Shown here: positions 3,996 through 11,142 of the stretch, in pieces
Layout of the letters: each line of letters starts with the position of its first letter
Numbering within the stretch: the first letter of the stretch is position 1
Source of the DNA: an uncultured Clostridia bacterium
Lineage (GTDB): Bacteria > Bacillota > Clostridia > Lachnospirales > Lachnospiraceae
Assembly (NCBI GenBank): GCA_947178015.1
Contig: CAMWWW010000046.1
Span: forward strand, 1-11,142
Length of the DNA: 11,142 nt
Direction of reading: 5' to 3'
Translations under genes and position numbers: made by a program
Notes under the pieces: model-generated
Seen by the model: the letters and a program-made list of their open reading frames with translations, nothing else
Databases searched by the model: none
What the model was told of the DNA's origin: nothing

Positions 3996-6797
3996 TTATA
4001 TATTTTTATCGGCATTTCCCTTCTGGGACTTAACAACTGCCGTGATAAATTCCTTTGTGATCTGATACAGCTTCGAAGTGTCTGCCGTATTGTTCGTTTT
4101 ATCATCCGTCACGGGTGGAAGTTTTTCTCCGTCCGCGTAGGCAAGCTCCAATGCCGGAAATCCCAGATCTGCTATGGATTCGGCAAATTCCTGACCAGCC
4201 TTTTTTGTAAATTCCAGAAGCTCCGGCGAATCTGCCATAAGAAAAGCTGTGGTACTTTCCTCTCCAAGCCGGAAATCTGCGCGCAGTTTTCCCTGATTTG
4301 GTATCTCCATAGATACTTCTGCTCTGCCCGCCTCGTCTGCATTATGTATCAAACGCACATGAACAGCACAGGTTTCCCCCTCTATCTCCACTGGCATATG
4401 ATAGTCCTCAAAGGAGGCAAGTCTTCCTGCCAAAGCTACTGTACGGCACAAAAGACGCAGATCTTCTATCGTCTCTCTTCCATTTTCTGTGTTATCCATT
4501 GCCTCTGTGATAAGCTCTTTGGCAGTGGTTTCAAGCTCCTTATAGCCTTCCTGCATCGCTTCTTTGCTCTCTAAGCGCTCCTGCCAGCCCTTTTCCTGCT
4601 GCTCTTGTTTTCTTCCCAGACTTTGCACTCTTTGTAAAAAGGACATCTCCTCATAAACCAAATGATGCGCAGCCTGCAAATTATCAAGGCTGACCGGCTC
4701 CTCCGTCTGCGCGAGCAGCTTCACGGTCTCTGCTTCTTTTGCAAGATTCTGCATCTGCCGCTTCTGCTCTTCCTCGTATGCTCCATTGTCCTGCTGCATC
4801 GTCTCCATAAAACCTTTTAACTGCTCTGAGATCGAAACTCCCTTCGGTATTAAATCTGTCAAAAATCCGAAATCGTCGTTTACCGAAACATTGATCCCTC
4901 GTGCTCTGCGTGATCGCACGGCTGATAACAGATTATCCAGCGTCACATCTTGATTTTGGTTTACCAGCGCACCGATCGCAGCCTCCCCAGCTCTGTCAAC
5001 CTGATTTAACAGCCGGTATAGTCCAATGTATGCATCACGATCTTCCTTTGACAGATCGGTCTGTTTCTCAAGCTTCCACAAAAATTCACTATACGTCTCG
5101 TCCTTCTCTGGTCCAATCTCTGCTTTTATCGCCTCTATCTGATCATTCAGCTCATGGATTTCTGTCTGAAGCGGATTAATATGCTTCTCTATCATATGCA
5201 TCGTAACACGTGGCGTCAGATTTTTGAGAAGATATTGATACTGTCTATCAAGCTCTGCAACAGCATCCATATTCTGATCATTCAGTTCCATCTGATTATA
5301 GGCAAGGATCTTGATCACACGGCGGTTTTCTGGTGTCGTCTCTCTGTCCATGTCAGCGAGCAGATCATCGATATTGCCAAATGCTTTTGTAAGGCTGTCT
5401 CCATACTCTCGATCGGGAGCTGTCATCAACGCATCATATGCCGTGTGCGCCGCATCCAACGCTGCCTTAAGCGGCAGCCCTGCTTCATATGTGGCTGCTG
5501 CTGTCACATCCTGCTCACTTTGGTACATCATGCCGACTACGTAAGAAGGTAACTCCTTTAATTCCTCCATCATATGGCTGACATCTTGCACCTCTGTCAA
5601 TTTCTCGGCAGAAGCCTCCAACCCATCATATTGATACAAAGCTTTATAATATTCCTGTTCCTGCTCTTTTAATGCATCCACCAACTCGCTCAGAGAAAGT
5701 GTATCGATCTCAATTCCCTTTTTTAACAAGGCAAATCCTGCTTCTGTAGTCATCATCAGACGAATTTCTTCCAGACGACGCCGTTTCGTCAGCTCCTCGA
5801 TGCCAAAATCTGTCTCATTTCCTAAATTCTCAGCAGCTTCCTTCCTTGCCTTATCGAAAACAGCATCCACTCTCTCCTTCGTATAGCCTTCTCCTGTGAG
5901 CAGCGCCTCTCTTGCTTCCTTGCCCTTTGCCATGGCCTGTGCTATGGTATTCACAATCTCATCTGTGCTCATCTCGCCGTCCACGGTTAAAATATTCGAA
6001 AATGCACAAAGCATTTCCTTGGTCATAGGAATTCCCTGTTCAATCATCCATCTGGCAGTATCTAAATTATCCTCGTTAGGTTCTAATCCTGCTTCTGTAA
6101 GAAGTTTTTCTGCCTGTGATTTGAGCTGTTCCCAATCTTTCTCCGATAAAGGCTCACTTCCCTGCTCTGGAACTGGCATATGTTCTGTCCGATATAAATT
6201 CTCAATGGTAGGTTCCATACCAGAAGCCGCCATAAAACCCGCCTCCGTCCGGGACGGTGTTTCAACCGCCTGTGCCATCGTGATGGCCTCTCCCGCTTCT
6301 TTTATATTGTCCTCCGTAGGCACGACTCCATACTCATGAAATTTCTGTGTAATATTGCCCGCCAGAGCAGCATCTCCCAGAATCTCCTCCGCCGCGTCGC
6401 TGTCCACCTGAAGCGGCGGAACATAGGAATCACAGTACGCCGCCAGCTTTACCTGTATCTGGTCAATCACCGTCTCTATCTTCTCTACATCGGCCGCATT
6501 AAGGCTATAGCCCTCCTGCTTCATTCCAAATAATTCCATGCCGGAGGTCTTATTCACAAGCTTCATCAGCTTTTCCTTGATCTCCGTCGCACGCTTAGAA
6601 GCCGCATCCTGCACAGCCGTTTCGCCCTGATACAGCCCGATGGATTTCTCCACCCCTGTCTTCCTGACGCCGCTGTGCCCCTGCGGCTTCTCCCTTACTT
6701 TTTCTATCTCCGCGCTTTTTTCCTCTTCTGATATCCTTCCATCCAAAAAGGCCGTCACGCGCATTTTTTCTGTCACTCCTGACGCCTGTACCTGCAT
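3996..6797 (-). CDS. Large flagellar-locus protein with FliK-like C-terminal domain (DUF6240-like)
   Basis: A 933-residue acidic, mostly helical protein with no signal peptide or membrane segment. It resembles the uncharacterised DUF6240 proteins found beside flagellin in Lachnospiraceae; I recall this family from memory. A short unit of the form (P/V)-x-x-(E/D)-N-hydrophobic-x-x-A recurs at about 160-168, 197-203, 240-248, 489-497, 505-513, 618-626 and 701-710, suggesting degenerate helical repeats. Residues 785-895 (MPVEIEGETCAVHVRL, then AGRAEVSMEIPNQGKLRADF, then a final LGFPALELAYADG) follow the layout of the FliK C-terminal Flg_hook domain. That domain touches FlhB and switches export from hook to filament. 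GGGAG 6 nt before the ATG supports the start. It sits between two sigma-D promoters and directly before flagellin, so a role in filament export or length is plausible. The gene is certain; the function is inference. Confidence 0.85.
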   Translation of the reverse strand: MQVQASGVTEKMRVTAFLDGRISEEEKSAEIEKVREKPQGHSGVRKTGVEKSIGLYQGETAVQDAASKRATEIKEKLMKLVNKTSGMELFGMKQEGYSLNAADVEKIETVIDQIQVKLAAYCDSYVPPLQVDSDAAEEILGDAALAGNITQKFHEYGVVPTEDNIKEAGEAITMAQAVETPSRTEAGFMAASGMEPTIENLYRTEHMPVPEQGSEPLSEKDWEQLKSQAEKLLTEAGLEPNEDNLDTARWMIEQGIPMTKEMLCAFSNILTVDGEMSTDEIVNTIAQAMAKGKEAREALLTGEGYTKERVDAVFDKARKEAAENLGNETDFGIEELTKRRRLEEIRLMMTTEAGFALLKKGIEIDTLSLSELVDALKEQEQEYYKALYQYDGLEASAEKLTEVQDVSHMMEELKELPSYVVGMMYQSEQDVTAAATYEAGLPLKAALDAAHTAYDALMTAPDREYGDSLTKAFGNIDDLLADMDRETTPENRRVIKILAYNQMELNDQNMDAVAELDRQYQYLLKNLTPRVTMHMIEKHINPLQTEIHELNDQIEAIKAEIGPEKDETYSEFLWKLEKQTDLSKEDRDAYIGLYRLLNQVDRAGEAAIGALVNQNQDVTLDNLLSAVRSRRARGINVSVNDDFGFLTDLIPKGVSISEQLKGFMETMQQDNGAYEEEQKRQMQNLAKEAETVKLLAQTEEPVSLDNLQAAHHLVYEEMSFLQRVQSLGRKQEQQEKGWQERLESKEAMQEGYKELETTAKELITEAMDNTENGRETIEDLRLLCRTVALAGRLASFEDYHMPVEIEGETCAVHVRLIHNADEAGRAEVSMEIPNQGKLRADFRLGEESTTAFLMADSPELLEFTKKAGQEFAESIADLGFPALELAYADGEKLPPVTDDKTNNTADTSKLYQITKEFITAVVKSQKGNADKNI
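4006..4032 (-). promoter_or_regulatory. Sigma-D (sigma-28) promoter of flagellin, inside the upstream gene end
   Basis: On the minus strand TAAG (4032-4029), a 15-nt spacer and GCCGATAA (4013-4006) match the Gram-positive flagellar sigma consensus TAAA-N15-GCCGATAT at 10 of 12 bases. The -10 element is made by the codons for the last residues (N-A-D-K) of the upstream gene. Transcription should begin near 3998, giving a flagellin leader of about 100 nt. Confidence 0.85.
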
Positions 6798-6862
6798 AAC
6801 ATTCTCCCAGCCTTTCTGCCAGTATCTATAATTCTTGCAACCCTATCTGGCATATATGTTAT

Positions 6863-6889
6863 ACATCGGCCAAAGTGACCATTTTCTTA
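6863..6889 (-). promoter_or_regulatory. Sigma-D (sigma-28) promoter of the flagellar gene cluster
   Basis: TAAG (6889-6886), a 15-nt spacer and GCCGATGT (6870-6863) on the minus strand match TAAA-N15-GCCGATAT at 10 of 12 bases. The spacer length equals that of the flagellin promoter. The first three bases of the -35 element are the glgB stop codon. The expected start near 6856 gives a leader of about 58 nt before the 933-residue gene. Confidence 0.8.
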
Positions 6890-8929
6890 ACTCACAGAGC
6901 TTGTTTTCTTATTATTTGCTGCCTTCTCTGTCTTTTTCTCAACTTTCTCAGATTTCTTCTCTACCTTCTTTTCCGTGGTCCTTTTCTCATCTGTGGTTCT
7001 CGGAGACTTTTCCTTCTCGTCCTGATTCTCTTTATCCTCAACCTTTACTTTCTTCTCCGTCATCGTAAATTCCATAATCAAAGACTGCATTGGTTTCAAA
7101 TCAAACTCTATGGAATAATCCTGATTATCGCAAGGAATCTCCTCTGTCTTAAGCACGCGGCCCGCGGTCGTCTCAAAACTATCCTTGTAGCTGTCAAGCA
7201 ACACCTTGCAGCCTGTCTTTGACTGTACTCCAACACGGTACCGTTCCCATAGCATCGGAGTGAAATTCATGACAAACAAAAGACATCTTTTTCCTGCTTT
7301 ATCCTTTCTGACAAAGCTGAAGGTACTTCTGTCTCCATCCTCACAGTTCATCCACTCAAATCCCTCCCAGCTCTCATCAAGCTCCGTCATTGCTGGATGC
7401 GAAGTATATAAATGCAGAAGTCTCTTCACATACTCCTGAAGATTTTTATGTTCCTTCTCCTGCAATAAAAACCAATCCAGAGAACGCTCTTCACTCCACT
7501 CTCTAAGCTGTCCAAACTCCTGCCCCATAAACAATAATTTCTTTCCCGGATGTCCGAACATAAAGGTGTATGCGGTCTTTAGATTTTCAAATTTATCTTC
7601 AAAATACCCCGGCATCTTCTCTAACATAGAACATTTCAGATGCACCACCTCATCATGCGACAATACCAGAATATATTTTTCACTGAACGCATATGTCATG
7701 CTGAAGGTCATCTTATTATGGCTAAATTTCTTATACAGAGAATCAGTTTTCACATACTCCAGAAAATCATTCATCCAGCCCATATTCCATTTATAGACAA
7801 AACCAAGACCTCCGTCCTCTGGGGTTTTGGTAACATTTGGCCATGCGGTTGATTCCTCTGCGATCACAATCGCATTGGGCACCTGTCTGGCAATTACAGA
7901 ATTCAGATGCCGGAAAAACTCAATCGCCTCCAGATTCTCATGTCCGCCATATTGATTTGGCACCCAGTTGCCCGGCGTTTTGCCATAATCCAGATATAAC
8001 ATAGATGCCACCGCATCCACTCGCAGACCATCCACATGAAATTCCTTCAGCCAATATAATGCATTGGCGATCAAGAAATTTGACACCTCATGCTTTGCAT
8101 AGTCAAATATCTTAGTGCCCCAGTCAGGATGTTCTCCTTTTCTTGAATCAGCATATTCATAAACACAAGTGCCATCAAAATTTGCAAGACCATGGCTGTC
8201 TCTTGGAAAATGCGCAGGAACCCAGTCAAGAATTACACCGATTCCCATACTATGCATATAATTCACAAAATACATAAAATCCTTCGGCGTTCCATAGCGG
8301 GAGGTTGGTGCAAAATAACCTGTCACCTGATATCCCCATGAACCGTCAAATGGATGCTCTGCTATACCCATCAGCTCTACATGTGTATAACCCATCTCCT
8401 TCACATAAGCGCCCAGCTCATGCGCCATATCTACATAATTGTAAAAACCTCCTGCCTCCACATCAGCCGTCTTCTTCCATGAACCGATATGTACCTCATA
8501 GATAGCCATCGGATTGGAACGATGCTCCCAGCTTTTATCCGTCCACTCAAAACCTGTTATATCTGTCACAATCGATGCCGTATTAGGGCGCATCTCCGAA
8601 TAATTTCCAAACGGATCTGCTTTCATAATCGTCTGCCCCGATGGTGTGACAATCGCAAACTTATAAAGCTCGCCCGCCGTAAGCCCCGGCACAAAAAGCT
8701 CATAGATACCAGAGGTTCCAAGGCGCGTCATGTTATGGTTATACCCCATCCATCCATTAAAATCTCCCACCACACTGACATTTCTGGCATTGGGCGCCCA
8801 CACAGCAAAGTAAACACCTTTCTCCCCCTCATATTCGGTCAAATGTGCTCCTAGTTTTTTATAGATCTCATAGTGTGTGCCCTCTCCGAATAAATAGCGA
8901 TCCACTTCTGTAATAAACCCTGTCTCCAT
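6887..8929 (-). CDS. glgB: 1,4-alpha-glucan (glycogen) branching enzyme
   Basis: GlgB cuts alpha-1,4 chains of growing glycogen and rejoins them as alpha-1,6 branches in the cytoplasm. A CBM48 domain covers about residues 22-115. The GH13 barrel follows with all four conserved regions: DWVPAHF (D235), GLRVDAV (nucleophile D305), IAEES (acid/base E358) and LSHDEVVH (D426). The all-beta C-domain ends near 622. After it comes an unusual tail, about 625-680, of almost only Lys, Glu, Thr and Ser, which ordinary GlgB lacks. The gene starts 24 nt after the amylase stop. AAAGGAG (8948-8942) lies 12 nt before the ATG, a rather long spacing, but no better in-frame start exists. No other glycogen synthesis genes are in the window. 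The stop codon overlaps the next sigma-D promoter. Confidence 0.96.
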   Translation of the reverse strand: METGFITEVDRYLFGEGTHYEIYKKLGAHLTEYEGEKGVYFAVWAPNARNVSVVGDFNGWMGYNHNMTRLGTSGIYELFVPGLTAGELYKFAIVTPSGQTIMKADPFGNYSEMRPNTASIVTDITGFEWTDKSWEHRSNPMAIYEVHIGSWKKTADVEAGGFYNYVDMAHELGAYVKEMGYTHVELMGIAEHPFDGSWGYQVTGYFAPTSRYGTPKDFMYFVNYMHSMGIGVILDWVPAHFPRDSHGLANFDGTCVYEYADSRKGEHPDWGTKIFDYAKHEVSNFLIANALYWLKEFHVDGLRVDAVASMLYLDYGKTPGNWVPNQYGGHENLEAIEFFRHLNSVIARQVPNAIVIAEESTAWPNVTKTPEDGGLGFVYKWNMGWMNDFLEYVKTDSLYKKFSHNKMTFSMTYAFSEKYILVLSHDEVVHLKCSMLEKMPGYFEDKFENLKTAYTFMFGHPGKKLLFMGQEFGQLREWSEERSLDWFLLQEKEHKNLQEYVKRLLHLYTSHPAMTELDESWEGFEWMNCEDGDRSTFSFVRKDKAGKRCLLFVMNFTPMLWERYRVGVQSKTGCKVLLDSYKDSFETTAGRVLKTEEIPCDNQDYSIEFDLKPMQSLIMEFTMTEKKVKVEDKENQDEKEKSPRTTDEKRTTEKKVEKKSEKVEKKTEKAANNKKTSSVS

Positions 8930-8953
8930 CTCTGTAAAACACTCCTTTACTGA

Positions 8954-10306
8954 TTACTTTTTTTCAATTCGTACCATGCAGCCTCTGTGCGCAGGAATAA
9001 CAAGACTCACTCTGCCATTATCCCCAACTGGAATATCCTCTCCAGTAAACAAATCCACTGCCCTGCCTGCCGGAAATCCTGCGGAAGCCTCCACACTTGC
9101 CGGCTCCTCATCATTATTCACCGCAATCATTACCATGCTGTTATCCAGAAATCTCCCAAATACATACTGTCGGTTCTTCAACATAAGCTCTCTGTACATT
9201 CCATAAGAAAGCTCAGGATTTTCTTTGTGAATCTCACCCAGCTTTGCAATATAGCGGGAATACTCATTTTCCATCTCGTCTTTCTTTGTGATATCAATGG
9301 CAGGTCTTAGCGGGCCATCGTCTCCATTATTTTTTCGGCCCTCAATGCCCCACTCAGAACCATAATAGATAGATGGGATACCCGGAAGTGTATAAAGCAG
9401 CATCTGCACAGGATAATAATCCTCTTTTCTCACCAGCTTGCTCATCAAACGCTCCACATCATGATTATCTGTAAAACTGTAAAGCTTTCTGCCCTTACAG
9501 AGTCCCCCATTTGCGTCAGACAATCTTCTGACAGTATGCGCAATCTCAAAATAATTATAATCGTTATGTCCCGAATACAAGCCCTTATGAAGCTCATAAT
9601 TTGTCACCGAATGAAGGATCTCATCGTTTGCCCAGCGGGAATAATCCCCATGGATCACCTCGCCCATCAGCCAGAAATCCGCTTTTTTCTCTGTCGTTAT
9701 GCGGCGCATCTGCTTCATAAATTCAAAATCCAGACAATCTGCACAATCTAACCGAATTCCGTCAATATCAAATTCATCTATCCAAAAACGAATCACATCA
9801 AATAGATAATTCTTAACTTCCTGATTCCAGAGATTTAAATTAACAAGCTCAAAACAATTTCTCCACGCCTCATAGCCAAATCCATCATTATAGCGGGTAT
9901 TTCCCCAGAAATTAATACCCTTGTACCAATCCTTATAGCGCGAATTTTCTCTGTTCGCCTGAATGTCCTGAAAAGCAAAAAATTCTCTTCCTGTATGGTT
10001 AAACACCCCATCCACCACTACGCGAATCCCTGCGTCATGGCAAAGTGCGACAAACTCCTTAAAGTCCTCATTTTTCCCCAGACGCACATCCACCTGTCGA
10101 TAATCCTTGGTATCGTATCCATGTGTGGAGGACTCAAATAATGGCCCGATATAAAGTGCGGTAAACCCCATCTCCTTCATATGTGGTATCCATAGTTTCA
10201 GTTTCTCAAAGCCGTCTCCTGCTTCCTTATTATTTTCTCTTGGCGCCCCCGTAAGTCCAAGTGGATAGATGTGATAAAACACCGCCTCCTCATACCAGTT
10301 TCCCAT
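8954..10306 (-). CDS. GH13 alpha-amylase family glycoside hydrolase, intracellular
   Basis: A 450-residue enzyme expected to hydrolyse alpha-1,4 bonds in maltodextrins or glycogen. It has no signal peptide, so it should work in the cytoplasm. The GH13 regions are present: DGVFNH (D99-H104), GIRLDCAD (nucleophile D187), GEVIHG (acid/base E216) and FTDNHDVERL (D283). Barrel strands start at about residue 8 (VFYHIYPLG), and a C-terminal beta domain begins near 375. It lacks the N-terminal CBM34 domain of neopullulanases, so exact activity (alpha-amylase, maltodextrinase or cyclomaltodextrinase) is open. ATG 10306 is chosen over the open frame reaching 10375 because AAGGAG (10320-10315) lies 8 nt upstream and the protein then begins like the family. 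It follows tetR after 16 nt and precedes glgB by 24 nt, so the three are probably co-transcribed. Confidence 0.93.
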   Translation of the reverse strand: MGNWYEEAVFYHIYPLGLTGAPRENNKEAGDGFEKLKLWIPHMKEMGFTALYIGPLFESSTHGYDTKDYRQVDVRLGKNEDFKEFVALCHDAGIRVVVDGVFNHTGREFFAFQDIQANRENSRYKDWYKGINFWGNTRYNDGFGYEAWRNCFELVNLNLWNQEVKNYLFDVIRFWIDEFDIDGIRLDCADCLDFEFMKQMRRITTEKKADFWLMGEVIHGDYSRWANDEILHSVTNYELHKGLYSGHNDYNYFEIAHTVRRLSDANGGLCKGRKLYSFTDNHDVERLMSKLVRKEDYYPVQMLLYTLPGIPSIYYGSEWGIEGRKNNGDDGPLRPAIDITKKDEMENEYSRYIAKLGEIHKENPELSYGMYRELMLKNRQYVFGRFLDNSMVMIAVNNDEEPASVEASAGFPAGRAVDLFTGEDIPVGDNGRVSLVIPAHRGCMVRIEKK

Positions 10307-10314
10307 AGTACTCT

Positions 10315-10320
10315 CTCCTT
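10315..10320 (-). promoter_or_regulatory. Ribosome binding site that sets the amylase start
   Basis: AAGGAG on the minus strand, 8 nt before ATG 10306 and just after the tetR stop codon (10325-10323). It rules against the longer frame that would overlap tetR by about 50 nt. Confidence 0.75.
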
Positions 10321-10322
10321 CC

Positions 10323-10895
10323 TTATGAATAAATTCCATGCAGAAACTGATGCACCACTGCATGGATATTCTCATCTCTTAACATATTCTCCATACTCTT
10401 TTCATTATATACCATCATATAGCAGTTAATCGTTCCAAGAAATCCAATTGCAAACTGTTCCTGTCTGCCGTTCATATTTCCGAGATAACCTTCTGCTCGC
10501 TGAAACGTATCTGTTATTAACGCATATTGCTTTCGAATAAAAGGCGCCGTTGCCTTATGAGCCTCATTTTCTGGCGGGGAATACATCTGTCCCAGCATAA
10601 AAAAATAAAAATGACGCTCTCTTCTGCAAAAGCTCATATAAAGCCTTGCCAGCTCATATAGCTGTCCTTCAAAGCTCTCTAATCGCATTGGCACCTCGCA
10701 GACTGCCTGAAGCAAAGGCTCGCCCTTCTCCTGAATCAACGCCTCCAAAAGCCCTAGCTTACTCTTAAAATAATAGTACATCGTGGGCTTTGTGATGCCT
10801 GCCTTCTCCACAATCTCCTGCACACTCGTGGCATCATAGCCTCTCTTATAAAAAAGCTCCAGCGCACACTGGAGTATTATCTTCCGGTTGTCCAT
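10323..10895 (-). CDS. TetR family transcriptional regulator
   Basis: A 190-residue repressor-type protein. The N-terminal HTH is typical: ILQCALELFYKRGYDATSVQEIV (about 7-29), then EKAGITKPTMYYYFKSKLGLLEAL with the recognition helix near 32-45. The C-terminal ligand and dimer domain (about 60-190) is helical and rich in aromatic residues (LYMSFCRRERHFYFFMLGQM), and its ligand cannot be read from sequence. AAAGGA lies about 10 nt before the ATG. The gene is first in a likely tetR-amylase-glgB operon with a consensus promoter that carries a palindrome overlapping the -10 box, so it probably represses itself and the two enzymes. TetR control of starch/glycogen genes is uncommon; LacI or AraC types are more usual. 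Confidence 0.93.
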   Translation of the reverse strand: MDNRKIILQCALELFYKRGYDATSVQEIVEKAGITKPTMYYYFKSKLGLLEALIQEKGEPLLQAVCEVPMRLESFEGQLYELARLYMSFCRRERHFYFFMLGQMYSPPENEAHKATAPFIRKQYALITDTFQRAEGYLGNMNGRQEQFAIGFLGTINCYMMVYNEKSMENMLRDENIHAVVHQFLHGIYS

Positions 10896-10958
10896 CTGAT
10901 CCGCTTCCTTTCCAAACGTGCTGGGATTGTGCAGATACTACCCTGCATCTAATATGGG

Positions 10959-10972
10959 ATGGTATCCACCAT
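10959..10972. promoter_or_regulatory. Second candidate TetR half-site palindrome
   Basis: ATGGT-ATCC-ACCAT is a 5-bp perfect inverted repeat just downstream of the predicted transcription start of tetR. It shares GGTAT with the promoter palindrome, so it could be a second, weaker operator. Short palindromes like this also occur by chance. Confidence 0.25.
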
Positions 10973-10980
10973 ATATTGCC

Positions 10981-11009
10981 ATTATACCAATCGGTATATA
11001 AACTGTCAA
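10981..11009 (-). promoter_or_regulatory. Consensus sigma-A promoter of the tetR-amylase-glgB operon
   Basis: On the minus strand TTGACA (11009-11004), a 17-nt spacer and TATAAT (10986-10981) are perfect consensus elements at perfect spacing. Transcription should start near 10974, leaving a leader of about 78 nt. So strong a promoter in front of a regulator gene implies tight repression under some conditions. Confidence 0.9.
10983..10998. promoter_or_regulatory. Palindromic operator in the tetR promoter
   Basis: TATACC-AATC-GGTATA is a perfect 6-bp inverted repeat with a 4-bp centre. It covers the spacer and most of the -10 box of the operon promoter. The size and position suit a TetR-family dimer that blocks RNA polymerase. 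Confidence 0.6.
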
Positions 11010-11081
11010 GAAAGAAGGATGAAAGATTTCTAAAATATTGATATCTTACAGTCCTCTATAGCTTTTTGAAATAACCATAGT

Positions 11082-11126
11082 TTTTTGTAAAAGTTACTTG
11101 TATAATCATTTTCGAGAAAGGTCCGC
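11082..11126 (-). repeat. Right copy of the 45-bp inverted end repeat
   Basis: The reverse complement of this stretch matches 27-71 at 42 of 45 positions. It lies 73 bp outside the -35 box of the tetR operon promoter, and 16 nt of unmatched sequence remain to the window end. Read outward it contains TATAAT (11101-11106), where the left copy has CATAAT, but no good -35 partner is seen. Confidence 0.8.
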
Positions 11127-11142
11127 GCAGAGAATCGCCTAT

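Noticed and set aside
3846..4574. A 242-codon open frame on the plus strand
   Set aside because: It lies opposite flagellin and the 933-residue gene, has no recognisable domain, is rich in Cys and basic residues as antisense frames often are, and crosses a promoter region.
10307..10375. Longer start for the amylase
   Set aside because: The extra 23 residues overlap tetR and do not resemble the family; AAGGAG precedes the ATG at 10306.
1..11142. CRISPR array, tRNA, rRNA, toxin-antitoxin or phage genes
   Set aside because: No regularly spaced repeats, tRNA-like or rRNA-like sequence, or related protein motifs were seen on either strand.

Overview
The window looks like a chromosomal piece of a motile, low-to-moderate-GC Clostridia bacterium, most likely a gut Lachnospiraceae of the Roseburia/Agathobacter/Butyrivibrio type. 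The reasons are a flagellin with typical Lachnospiraceae terminal domains, an FliS with a long C-terminal extension, strong Gram-positive ribosome binding sites (GGAGG, AAGGAG), two sigma-D (sigma-28) type promoters, and a starch/glycogen gene pair. This placement rests on pattern recognition, not on a search.

Layout. Positions 1-197 hold no gene but carry one copy of a 45-bp repeat whose inverted partner lies at the far right end (27-71 against 11082-11126, 42 of 45 identical). Positions 198-929 (+) encode an AT-rich CPBP/CAAX-type membrane protease, the only plus-strand gene. Facing it on the minus strand is a FabT-like MarR regulator (1523-1044). All other genes also lie on the minus strand and read right to left: a TetR regulator (10895-10323), an intracellular GH13 alpha-amylase-type enzyme (10306-8954), the glycogen branching enzyme GlgB (8929-6887), a 933-residue flagellar-locus protein with a FliK-like C-terminal domain (6797-3996), flagellin (3896-2136) and the flagellin chaperone FliS (2099-1632). 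A strong terminator that includes the fliS stop codon closes the run.

How the parts work together. tetR, the amylase gene and glgB are tightly spaced behind a consensus TTGACA-N17-TATAAT promoter. A palindrome, TATACC-N4-GGTATA, sits in that promoter, which suggests autoregulation by TetR and control of alpha-glucan metabolism. The flagellar genes follow in the same direction, each of the first two with its own sigma-D promoter (TAAG-N15-GCCGATGT and TAAG-N15-GCCGATAA). The first promoter begins on the glgB stop codon. The second lies inside the last codons of the 933-residue gene. No terminator is visible between glgB and the flagellar genes, so read-through from glycogen/starch genes into motility genes is possible. 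The flagellin leader has a small hairpin with GGA in its loop plus a GGA-containing Shine-Dalgarno, the arrangement expected for CsrA control of flagellin translation.

Most notable points: the near-identical inverted repeats at both ends, the flagellin-operon protein with a FliK-like C-terminus, the two promoters embedded in upstream gene ends, the cysteine-containing flagellin with a duplicated variable domain, and the Lys/Glu-rich tail on GlgB. No new defence or mobile system with its own enzymes was found.
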